Below are positions 26,020-33,858 of a stretch of 49,817 nucleotides of DNA, in pieces. This stretch comes from an uncultured Clostridium sp. Lineage in GTDB: Bacteria; Bacillota; Clostridia; Clostridiales; Clostridiaceae. Position 1 is the stretch's first letter. Each line of letters starts with the position of its first letter. Position numbers and translations under genes: made by a program. The notes under the pieces were generated by a model that saw only the letters and a list, made by a program, of their open reading frames with translations, had not been told where the DNA came from and did no database searches. The stretch lies in contig UQQU01000015.1 in assembly GCA_900543325.1 (NCBI GenBank), positions 1 through 49,817 of the forward strand. Reading direction: 5' to 3'.

Positions 26020-27330
26020 ATGATAAATTCAACAGAAATAATTAATAAATTATCTAAGTTAGATAGTATAAACAATATGAAAGATGTAAAACCATTAACA
26101 TATGCATCATTTCCGGGATCACATTGTCCCCTATTTGGGTCAGCACTATTACTTAAAGAAATTAAAGATGCTGTATTTGTAGTAATAGGAACAGATGAGT
26201 GTTCTTATTATACTAAGCAAATGACTATGAGGTCAGAGGTGTATGGCGGAATAGATGGAAGATGTGTCAGTATTATTCTTAATCAGCATGATATAACTTT
26301 TGGATGTCAAAAGAAAATTGAATCAGCATTTAGTGAACTAATGGAAGAATATAAGCCTAATGCAGTTTTTCTTATAACAACATGTGTTGTTGAACTAATT
26401 GGTGATGATGTTGAATCTTTAGGAGATACATTAGGTGATGAGTATGGAGTGCCAGTTGTCACAGTACATACTGAGCATTTTAAATCAGAAAATCATATTG
26501 TAGGTTTAGAAAGAACATTATCAGCCTGTATAGGTATAATGGAGAGACAAGCTAAATCAGAGAATATATCAGTAAACGTTATAGGTCAGAGAAGCGGAAA
26601 TTTTAGTGAGACAGAATTAGGAAAAATATTAAGTAATTCTAATGTAGAAATTAATTTAATGTTACCAGGTTGTACAGTAGAAGATATACGTAAAGCACCA
26701 CAAGCACATATAAATATTGTTACAAGTTCCATAGGATTACCATTGGCTAAAAAAATGAGAAGTAAATTTAAGATACCATATATATTATTTGAAAAATTTA
26801 CTGATCCAGAATATATATTAGAAGCATATAATAATCTTTTTGATACATTACAGTTAGAATTACCAAAGGAAGTTATACAACTTTATAATAAGGCTAATGA
26901 TGCTGTGAATTTTGGAAAAAAAGTTTTAAAGGGAGCTAAATATATATATGGAAATACACCATTCCAATGTTTTGAAGTAAACTCATTTATGACAAAATTA
27001 GGAATGATACCAGAGCTTATACAAGTATCTTATATGACAGAAAATGATGATAAGTATATAGAGGATATATTAAGTAAAGAAAATCCTTATGTATGTAAAA
27101 GTGCTAATATAGCACCATTACAAGGAGTATACGATATATTAAAACCAGATTTATACTTAGGACATGAATATGCTACAAGGTTAGCTAAAAAGGGAATTGC
27201 ACTAGTAAGAAGTGATATGGCATCAGCAATGGCTGGAATGGAAGTAGTTAATTTCTTTGTAGAAGAGTTAGTTAGAGCATATAAAGAATCAAAAGAATAT
27301 CAAGGAGGTACAGTAAATGAGCTTATGTAG
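26020..27330 (+). CDS. Nitrogenase component 1-like protein, D/N-type subunit
   Basis: A 436-residue relative of NifD/BchN/NifE. Three cysteines sit where component-1 proteins bind their bridging cluster: C36 (GSHCPLFG), C61 (GTDECSYYT) and C122 (LITTCVVELIGDD). The last is the hallmark TC..E.IGDD motif. I do not see the FeMo-cofactor Cys context of true NifD. The C-terminal GHEYATRLAKKGI resembles the GxxHxxxxA region of the family. It is expected to pair with the next subunit and receive electrons from the NifH-like protein. The start is ATG 26020 behind AGAGGGGGAGAC; an upstream TTG frame from 25981 overlaps the ATPase gene and is rejected. Confidence 0.88.
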   Translation: MINSTEIINKLSKLDSINNMKDVKPLTYASFPGSHCPLFGSALLLKEIKDAVFVVIGTDECSYYTKQMTMRSEVYGGIDGRCVSIILNQHDITFGCQKKIESAFSELMEEYKPNAVFLITTCVVELIGDDVESLGDTLGDEYGVPVVTVHTEHFKSENHIVGLERTLSACIGIMERQAKSENISVNVIGQRSGNFSETELGKILSNSNVEINLMLPGCTVEDIRKAPQAHINIVTSSIGLPLAKKMRSKFKIPYILFEKFTDPEYILEAYNNLFDTLQLELPKEVIQLYNKANDAVNFGKKVLKGAKYIYGNTPFQCFEVNSFMTKLGMIPELIQVSYMTENDDKYIEDILSKENPYVCKSANIAPLQGVYDILKPDLYLGHEYATRLAKKGIALVRSDMASAMAGMEVVNFFVEELVRAYKESKEYQGGTVNELM

Positions 27331-28543
27331 ATATTTGCCGACTCCATCAGATAGAATGGGAATTTTATGGACACTTTTATCTATAGATGATACTGTAGTA
27401 ATAGAATTTGGTCCAACAGGAACAACACATTTTAGTATGGGCTTTTTTGGGAAAATTGGGGTAGAACAAGAAAACAGATTATTTGCAACACATATGAGTG
27501 AAGATGATGTAATAATGGGTTATACAGAAACTCTAGAAGAGGCTATTATAGAGGTTGATAAATGGATAAGCCCTAAAGCTATTTTTATAGTAGCATCATC
27601 TGTTAGTGCAATAATTGGAACTGATTTAAAAGGTGTATGTAGAGCTATTAGCCCTAAGGTATCAGCTAAATTATATGCTTTAGAGAATGGTGGCTTTAGA
27701 GGTGACTATACAACTGGAATAAAAATTGCTTACGATACTTTGTTTAAAAATATGTTAGGTGAAAAAACGGAAAAATTAGATAATACTTATAACATATTAG
27801 GGGCATCATTATATAGTTATCGTATGCGTTCTGATATTAATGAAATTAAAGAATTAATGAAGAATAGCTTTAATTATGATGTAATAGGTACATTATGTGT
27901 AGATACTAGTGAAGAGTTTATTAGGAATACTGTTAAAGCTAAACTTAATATTGTTATCTCTTTTGAAGCTTTAGAGTTAGCAAAGTATATGAAGGAAGTT
28001 TATGATATACCATATATTTATGGAGCACCATATGGATATACAGGAACATTAGAGTGGTTGAAGCAAATATCACAAACTATAGATGTAAGTATTGATAATA
28101 AGGTTACTCAAGAGTTAATGAAGCGTATTATGAATATTAAGCATTATCCTATGTATAAAAGAATGCTTAAAAATTCTAAGCCAACTATGAGTATATATTC
28201 TGAATATGATAGATTATTAGGATTTAGAAAAATATCAGAAGAAATTGTATTCAATATAGATAGTTTTATATGTAATCATAGCATTAAAGATATAGATGAT
28301 AAGGATATAACTACTCTAAATTCAGAAAGAGAAAGAATAGAGTTATTTAAAAATAAAAATAATCAATTAATTATAGCTGATGATGTGACATTAAGAATGG
28401 CTAATGATACAAATGTAAAACTTAGAGCTAGTATGCCAATAGTATATGGAAGTCAAGTAGCTAATCATATACCTTTAATAGGAATAAAAGGTATGGATTA
28501 TTTCTTGGAGTATGTTGATCAATATTTACAGACTTTAAGCTAA
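27317..28543 (+). CDS. Nitrogenase component 1-like protein, K/B-type subunit
   Basis: A 408-residue partner of the preceding subunit. The fold-family patterns remain: FGPTGTTHFS (residues 31-40) where NifK/BchB have GPxGC, THMSEDDVIMG (58-68), ASSVSAIIGTD (93-103) where others have TC..E.IGDD, and IPYIYGAPYGYTGT. The cysteines at the second and third cluster positions are replaced by T36 and S95; only C4, in the extreme N-terminal MSLCRYLPTP, could still be a ligand. The subunit would thus contribute one ligand or none, as BchB does in protochlorophyllide reductase (one Asp). Start ATG 27317 overlaps the D-type gene by 14 bases behind AAGGAGG. Confidence 0.85.
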   Translation: MSLCRYLPTPSDRMGILWTLLSIDDTVVIEFGPTGTTHFSMGFFGKIGVEQENRLFATHMSEDDVIMGYTETLEEAIIEVDKWISPKAIFIVASSVSAIIGTDLKGVCRAISPKVSAKLYALENGGFRGDYTTGIKIAYDTLFKNMLGEKTEKLDNTYNILGASLYSYRMRSDINEIKELMKNSFNYDVIGTLCVDTSEEFIRNTVKAKLNIVISFEALELAKYMKEVYDIPYIYGAPYGYTGTLEWLKQISQTIDVSIDNKVTQELMKRIMNIKHYPMYKRMLKNSKPTMSIYSEYDRLLGFRKISEEIVFNIDSFICNHSIKDIDDKDITTLNSERERIELFKNKNNQLIIADDVTLRMANDTNVKLRASMPIVYGSQVANHIPLIGIKGMDYFLEYVDQYLQTLS

Positions 28544-28553
28544 TAAAATTGTG

Positions 28554-28592
28554 AAAATGAACTATAGATACAATAAACTATAGTTCATTTTT
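28554..28592 (+). terminator. Intrinsic terminator of the nitrogenase-like operon
   Basis: AAAATGAACTATAG pairs with CTATAGTTCATTTT, followed by T. It separates the operon from the ECF gene. Confidence 0.88.
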
Positions 28593-28602
28593 ATTACATT
28601 TA

Positions 28603-28668
28603 AATAAATTTGTATAAAGTGCATATTTGTATGGATACAATTGATTTATTTATATTAATAGGTATAAA
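28603..28668 (+). promoter_or_regulatory. Promoter and imperfect palindrome before ECF S gene
   Basis: A -35 TTGATT (28641-28646), 16-base spacer and -10 TATAAA (28663-28668). AATAAATTTGTAT (28603-28615) is complementary, apart from a three-base gap, to ATACAATTGATTTATT (28635-28650), which covers the -35 box. This looks like an operator, but the protein is unknown. I see no riboswitch fold. Confidence 0.4.
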
Positions 28669-28706
28669 ATGGATATAAAGTTTTAGAAATAAGGGGGCAA
28701 ATATCG

Positions 28707-29294
28707 ATGAATAAACAAATCAGATTTAAAAAATTAATTCAAACAGCATTACTTGCAGCATTATGCTTTGTATCCTTTACTTACTTGCAAATTAAAATTC
28801 CAGTGCCTGGTGGAGACGCAACTTCACTTCATATTGGAAATGCATTTTGTGTTTTAGCAGCTTTATTACTTGGAGGATGGTATGGAGGATTAGCAGGAGC
28901 AATAGGAATGACAATTGCAGATTTAATTGATCCTGTATATATACTAGTAGCACCTAAGACATTTATTTTAAAACTATGCATAGGTTTAATAACAGGTTTA
29001 ATCGCACATAAAATAGCAAAAATAGGAGAAAGTAATGATAGTAAATATATTTTTAAGTGGAGTTTAATAGCATCAATTGCTGGACTTGCTTTTAATGTAA
29101 TTGCTGACCCTATAGTTGGATTCTTCTATAAGCAATATATACTTGGACAACCTCAAGATGCAGCTATGATTTTAGCTAAATTAAGTGCAGCAACAACATT
29201 TATAAATGCAATAGTATCAGTAATTTTAGTATCAATCATATATAACGCAATAAGACCAATACTAAAAAAATCAGGTTTACTACTACCAGTATAA
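28707..29294 (+). CDS. ECF transporter S component
   Basis: A 195-residue membrane protein with about six hydrophobic segments, the substrate-binding subunit of an energy-coupling-factor (vitamin-type) importer. KIPVPGGDATSLHIGNAF, then GGWYGGLAGAIGMTIADL and PKTFILKLCIGLITGLIAHK match S components of the uncharacterised COG4720-like group. No dedicated ATPase or T component is nearby, so it would use the shared group II ECF module encoded elsewhere. The vitamin is unknown. The start follows AAGGGGGCAAATATCG. It lies after the nitrogenase-like operon but has its own promoter. Confidence 0.82.
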   Translation: MNKQIRFKKLIQTALLAALCFVSFTYLQIKIPVPGGDATSLHIGNAFCVLAALLLGGWYGGLAGAIGMTIADLIDPVYILVAPKTFILKLCIGLITGLIAHKIAKIGESNDSKYIFKWSLIASIAGLAFNVIADPIVGFFYKQYILGQPQDAAMILAKLSAATTFINAIVSVILVSIIYNAIRPILKKSGLLLPV

Positions 29295-29684
29295 CTAAAT
29301 TGTTCGTTAAAGCTTAAATACCGTGATGACGAAAATTAATGATATTATCTCCAGAAATTAGTGTAATTTTCGTTAAGAATTTATATTGTTTTTTCCAGAA
29401 AAAGTTCTAAAGCTTCGAAGTTCACTATCGTTTACCTTAAGTGAGATTCAAAATTTTAATTTTGCCAATCGAACTTACACATCCGACATCAGGCGGAGGT
29501 GCTTCCTTTTAAAAGGAAACTCACTCTTCACTATCGCTCAGAGGAGTAAGTTCATCTAACTAAATCAAGATTTAGAGATTCACTTAACGGACTTTCCTTC
29601 CAAAAACAATTAAATTCTAGACGAAAATTTCACCGTTCCCGGAAAATAAATATTTCATTTTTTCGCCCCATGTAGTGCGCAATT
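29295..29684. other. Non-coding stretch with nested inverted repeats
   Basis: These 390 bases have no plausible gene and look richer in G and C than the DNA on either side. Structures seen: ACGAAAATTA (29329-29338) with TAATTTTCGT (29364-29373); CAAAATT/AATTTTG (29449-29464); palindrome TTCCTTTTAAAAGGAA (29503-29518); AACTCACTC (29518-29526) with GAGTAAGTT (29544-29552, one G-U); and a long-range TTAAGTGA (near 29437) with TCACTTAA (near 29580). TTCACTATCG occurs twice (29421 and 29527). This could be a structured RNA, most likely read on the minus strand, or a dispersed repeat. I do not recognise a named family. Confidence 0.5.
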
Positions 29685-30593
29685 CTATTCAATAGAGAAT
29701 TCTTTGCCGTATGCACATTTATTAAAATGTTTTTCTGCATCTTGAAGATTCATACCTAAAATCTTTATAGGTGAATCTGAATTAATTGTAACTTCTCCAC
29801 AACCTAAGCCTTTATTTATTGATTTATATAAATAATTTATTGCTTGTGGTTTAAAACCAAGAAGCCTAGCACCAACTGTATCTGTAGCAATAGGATCAGT
29901 TCCGCATAATACTAAACCAGTATGATTTCCAATTCCTTTATGAGGACCAGTTCCAACCATAGCAGGACTAGCACTAACTATAGAAAGGTCTATAGTGAAT
30001 TTTTCTAGCATTGCACTTATAAATCCATGCAAATCTTTATGTATTCCTAAATTTTTCTTAGGATAACCTTGCTCTTCACCACTTGGCCAGCCCATAGCTA
30101 TATTTTTAATAGCAGCAGAAATAGTAGCTTCTTCATGAATTTTTAATTGAGTAAATGATATTAAAAAAGTCATTTCTTCATAAAGTTTATTTAAGGCTAT
30201 TGATATAGGGCAGCTATGGTTAAGAGGAATATTAATAAAAGGTCCATTATTTAAGTTTATAAACTCAACATTTTCAGATTTTATAACATCCATAAAACCT
30301 ACATCTGTCATTAGCTTTTCAACATCTTTCTGAGCAGAAGCAGTAGCAACTACTATTCTTTTGGGTGTGCAACCCTTAATTATTTGAATTATCTTTTTTA
30401 AACTATTAGGACCAACTACATCCCCAACATCGGGGCCACCAGTTCCAACCCAGTTTGGGGTAATAACCACAACATCATCACTTTTTATCATAGAAGAAAT
30501 ATTAAGTAAATTTAAACCTTCTTCAATGGCAAGTGATTCATTATTGTTTTGTGTAATTGCAACTAGTGGACTTAATGTTCTCCTTACTCTCAT
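29685..30593 (-). CDS. DUF362 domain protein
   Basis: A 302-residue protein of the DUF362 family (function poorly known; some members carry ferredoxin domains, this one does not). Visible patterns: VVVITPNWVGTGGPDVGDVV near residue 40, SFTQLKIHEEATISAAIKNI near 145, SIVSASPAMVGTGPHKGIG near 205 and LCGTDPIATDTVGARLLGF near 229, the conserved family C-terminal block. The start follows AAGGAGATTTTTATT. Its 3' end abuts the unusual non-coding stretch, and the short GAATTCTCTATTGAATAGAATT hairpin at the stop may stabilise the message. An AraC gene lies upstream on the same strand. Confidence 0.8.
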   Translation of the reverse strand: MRVRRTLSPLVAITQNNNESLAIEEGLNLLNISSMIKSDDVVVITPNWVGTGGPDVGDVVGPNSLKKIIQIIKGCTPKRIVVATASAQKDVEKLMTDVGFMDVIKSENVEFINLNNGPFINIPLNHSCPISIALNKLYEEMTFLISFTQLKIHEEATISAAIKNIAMGWPSGEEQGYPKKNLGIHKDLHGFISAMLEKFTIDLSIVSASPAMVGTGPHKGIGNHTGLVLCGTDPIATDTVGARLLGFKPQAINYLYKSINKGLGCGEVTINSDSPIKILGMNLQDAEKHFNKCAYGKEFSIE

Positions 30594-30714
30594 AATAAAA
30601 ATCTCCTTATAAAATAAAAGTTATAAAACTATTTATGTTATAACCTATTTTTCACTTTTTATTTAGAGCTTTATTTTGTAAGATAAAAAAGATTTCGTTT
30701 TTTTACATGATAGA

Positions 30715-31575
30715 TTAATTAGCTTTAGTTCTAAAAGCATTAGGAGAAGTGTTAAATAATTTTTTAAAAGCTTTACTATAATGAAACTCATCATAAAAGC
30801 CAAACATATCAGCTATTTCTTTTAACTTCATATCAGGATAAGAAACTAAAAAATATTTAGAGTTATTAAGTTTAAGTTCTAAATGATATTCATGAATACT
30901 TTTCCCAGTATTATTTTTAAAATGTTTCTGTATAGTTCTAGAAGAAAAATTTAATAACCTAGATAAATTATCAATACTAATTTTACTTTGAATATTTTCT
31001 TCTAATATTGATATTATGTCTTTTGTAAGTTGATTATATTGAAGTGTATCAATTTTATTAACTTCTAAGTCTATTTCAGCTAAAATTCTAGATAAAATTG
31101 AGCCTTTTATTTTTGTATTATCTATATTACTTATATTACATAATGATGATAATTCGTGAAAGTAATAGGGTAATTTAGGGTTATCTTTAAGGTTTAATTT
31201 TGATGGAATACAGTAAAAGTTATCAATAATTTTATCAGGTTTATTAAAAATAACATCATCTTTAATGTCATAAGAAAAATGAATGTAATAACAAGATGTG
31301 TTGTTAAGATTATTTGAATGTGGATAATGGTGCTTATAAGCAGGTAAAAACATAATATCACCTTCACGACTTTCAATTAGTTCATTTTCAACAATTACAT
31401 TAAAACCTCCACTTACAACGTAAACTAAATCGTGAAAAGGTAAAGTTCTATCAGGATGAGCAATAGTACTATTAAAGATTAATTTACTGCACATATCAAC
31501 TTTTCTAAAACAGTTTAAATTCAAATTTGTATATAACATGTGCATTATTTTACATGAGCTTCTCATTAAAGTCAA
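30715..31575 (-). CDS. AraC-family transcriptional regulator
   Basis: A regulator of up to 286 residues. The N-terminal cupin-like sensing domain (about 30-110) contains FHDLVYVVSGGFNVIVENEL, then EGDIMFLPAYKHHYPHS, typical of sugar-responsive AraC proteins. The C-terminal domain (about 185-284) has two helix-turn-helix units and ends LFNTSPNAFRTKAN. The start is uncertain: ATG 31575, 31566 or 31545 are in frame and none has a good ribosome site. It is divergent from the GH127 gene (start 31656), 80 bases away, so it probably controls that gene in response to an arabinoside or similar sugar. Confidence 0.8.
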   Translation of the reverse strand: MTLMRSSCKIMHMLYTNLNLNCFRKVDMCSKLIFNSTIAHPDRTLPFHDLVYVVSGGFNVIVENELIESREGDIMFLPAYKHHYPHSNNLNNTSCYYIHFSYDIKDDVIFNKPDKIIDNFYCIPSKLNLKDNPKLPYYFHELSSLCNISNIDNTKIKGSILSRILAEIDLEVNKIDTLQYNQLTKDIISILEENIQSKISIDNLSRLLNFSSRTIQKHFKNNTGKSIHEYHLELKLNNSKYFLVSYPDMKLKEIADMFGFYDEFHYSKAFKKLFNTSPNAFRTKAN

Positions 31576-31655
31576 TGGAGTAAATAAATGGAATATAAGT
31601 ATAATTAAATTATACTAATGGTAATGAAAATGGTGAGAATATGGAGGGTGAAATT

Positions 31656-33641
31656 ATGGATAATATGGTCACTAAAGACTTAGCAAGTAATATAAAATTT
31701 AATAATGTAAATATAACAGATAGTTTTTTTGGATACTATCAAAACTTGATAATTAATGAGGTTATACCTTATCAATGGAAGGTATTAAATGATGAGTTAG
31801 AAGATGTAGAAAAAAGCTCTGCAATAAAAAATTTTAAAATAGCAGCAAAAGAAATGAAAGGAAATTTTTATGGATTTATCTTTCAAGATAGTGATGTTTA
31901 TAAGTGGTTAGAAGCAGTTGCATATAGTTTGCACTTAAAAGAAAATAAAGAGTTAGAAAAATGTGCAGATGAAGTTATAGATTTAATAGGAAGAGCACAA
32001 CAAGAGGACGGATATCTTCATACTTATTTTATAATAGAAAGGCCAGATATGAAGTTTAAAGACCTTTGGGAATGTCATGAATTATATTGTGCAGGACATT
32101 TCTTTGAAGCAGCTACAGCTTATTATAATGCAACTGGAAAAGAAAAGGTTATTAAAATAGCTAAGAAGTTAGCAGATTGCATTTATAATAATTTTGGAAC
32201 TGAAGAAGGAAAAATAAAGGGATATGATGGCCATGAAGAAGTTGAGTTAGGTCTTATGTCTTTGTACAGTGTAACAAAAGAAAAGAAATATTTAGATTTA
32301 GCTAAGTTTTTTATTGATGAAAGGGGACAATCTCCACATTTTTTTGAACTGGAATGGGAAGCAAGAGGAAAAACTAGCTATTGGAATGGTTGGAATCCTT
32401 GTGAATCACCAAATGCTTCGAAAGATTTTATTTCTTGTATAGGTGCAGAATATAATCAAACCCATAAGCCAGTAAGAGAACAAGATGAAGCTGTTGGACA
32501 TGCTGTTCGAGTTGTATATATGTTATGTGGAATGATTGATGTTGCTAAGGAGTCAAAAGATAATAGTTTATTAGAGGCTTGTCAAAAGTTATGGAATAAT
32601 ATAGTGAATAAAAAGATGTATATAACAGGAGCGATAGGATCTACACATGTTGGAGAAGCATTTACAGGAAACTATGATTTACCTAATGATTCATTATATG
32701 GAGAGACATGTGCTTCAATAGGACTTGCTATGGCTTCTAAGAGAATGTTAAATACAGATATAAATTCAAAGTATAGTGATGTAATAGAAAAGGAAATATA
32801 TAATGGAATAATCTCAGGGATAGCAATGGATGGAAAGTCTTTTTTTTATGTAAATCCATTAGAAGTATATCCTAAAAATCATACTAATCCTGTTTTGGAA
32901 CAAGTAAAGGTTGAAAGACAAAAATGGTATCCTTGTGCATGTTGTCCACCAAATGTAGCTAGATTTTTATTAAACATAGGAAATTATATATATTCAGCTA
33001 ACAATGATACATTATATATTAATCAATATATTGCAAATAATTCAAGGATTAATATAGGAAAGTCTTTTATGAATATAGAAATGGAATGTGATTTGTTAAA
33101 ATATCAAGATGTGAAAATAAAAATAAGTAGCACTGATTTGGAAAATAGGAATGTGGCATTAAGACTACCTAGTTGGAGCAATGGATATACAGTAAAGGTA
33201 TCTAATAATAAAGTAGAGTGTGAAATTATAAATGGATATATATATTTAAATAATATAAGGAAAAAAGAGATTTCTATATATTTAAGATTAAATCCTGAAT
33301 TGAAAATGATAAAGGCAAATAAAAGAGTAAGATATGATGCTGGGAAAGTTGCTATAACATATGGACCATTAGTATATTGTGCAGAAGAAATAGATAATGG
33401 AGATATGTTGTATAATTTAATACTTAAAGATTCAATAAATTTTAAAAAAGAGAAATTTAGCCATAATGGATTAGAATTATTTAAAGTAATAGTTGATGGA
33501 TATAGAGAAATTGATGATGATGATAGCTTATACCATGAAAATAATGTTACTTTAGAAAATCAAAAAATAACATTAGTTCCATATCACTATTGGGGAAATA
33601 GGGGTATTGGAGAAATGCAAGTTTGGTTTAGAATAAAATAA
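31656..33641 (+). CDS. Glycoside hydrolase family 127 (beta-L-arabinofuranosidase-like)
   Basis: A 661-residue cytoplasmic enzyme (no signal peptide) of the GH127/DUF1680 family, which releases beta-L-arabinofuranose using a Zn-bound cysteine as nucleophile. The CxCCPPN motif with Cys at 427, 429 and 430 is the nucleophile and zinc region. LEAVAYSLHLKENKELEK, then DGYLHTYF and ELYCAGHFFEAATAYY form the (alpha/alpha)6 barrel. I choose ATG 31656, since GGAGGGTGAAATT lies immediately upstream; ATG 31641 would place that ribosome site inside the gene. Divergent from a cupin-type AraC regulator and followed by its own terminator. Confidence 0.85.
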   Translation: MDNMVTKDLASNIKFNNVNITDSFFGYYQNLIINEVIPYQWKVLNDELEDVEKSSAIKNFKIAAKEMKGNFYGFIFQDSDVYKWLEAVAYSLHLKENKELEKCADEVIDLIGRAQQEDGYLHTYFIIERPDMKFKDLWECHELYCAGHFFEAATAYYNATGKEKVIKIAKKLADCIYNNFGTEEGKIKGYDGHEEVELGLMSLYSVTKEKKYLDLAKFFIDERGQSPHFFELEWEARGKTSYWNGWNPCESPNASKDFISCIGAEYNQTHKPVREQDEAVGHAVRVVYMLCGMIDVAKESKDNSLLEACQKLWNNIVNKKMYITGAIGSTHVGEAFTGNYDLPNDSLYGETCASIGLAMASKRMLNTDINSKYSDVIEKEIYNGIISGIAMDGKSFFYVNPLEVYPKNHTNPVLEQVKVERQKWYPCACCPPNVARFLLNIGNYIYSANNDTLYINQYIANNSRINIGKSFMNIEMECDLLKYQDVKIKISSTDLENRNVALRLPSWSNGYTVKVSNNKVECEIINGYIYLNNIRKKEISIYLRLNPELKMIKANKRVRYDAGKVAITYGPLVYCAEEIDNGDMLYNLILKDSINFKKEKFSHNGLELFKVIVDGYREIDDDDSLYHENNVTLENQKITLVPYHYWGNRGIGEMQVWFRIK

Positions 33642-33650
33642 AAAAGTAAT

Positions 33651-33692
33651 AAAAACCATCTAGAAAGTTTACTTATTATCTAGATGGTTTTA
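33651..33692 (+). terminator. Intrinsic terminator after GH127 gene
   Basis: AAAACCATCTAGA pairs with TCTAGATGGTTTT. The T-tract is short. The following 166 bases to the MATE gene show nothing else I can support. Confidence 0.85.
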
Positions 33693-33858
33693 TTATAAAA
33701 AAGTATAAAAATAGTATAAGAAAACACATGGAAATTATTTCACCTTTGTAATAATATATATGTTAGCAAAAGAAATATAACATCTTGTGGAAGAATTAGT
33801 TATTAAAAGAGAAACTTAGTTTAGTTAAAATTATAATTAAAATAAAGAGGAAAAAGTT

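Noticed and set aside
22389..28543. Reading the NifH/D/K-like genes as a nitrogen-fixation cluster
   Set aside because: The K-like subunit lacks cluster cysteines, FeMo-cofactor ligands are not visible, no nifB/E/N/V is near, and the operon has a Fur box and an iron-type importer.
31641..31655. ATG 31641 as start of the GH127 gene
   Set aside because: It would put the strong GGAGGG ribosome site inside the coding sequence; ATG 31656 is seven bases after that site.
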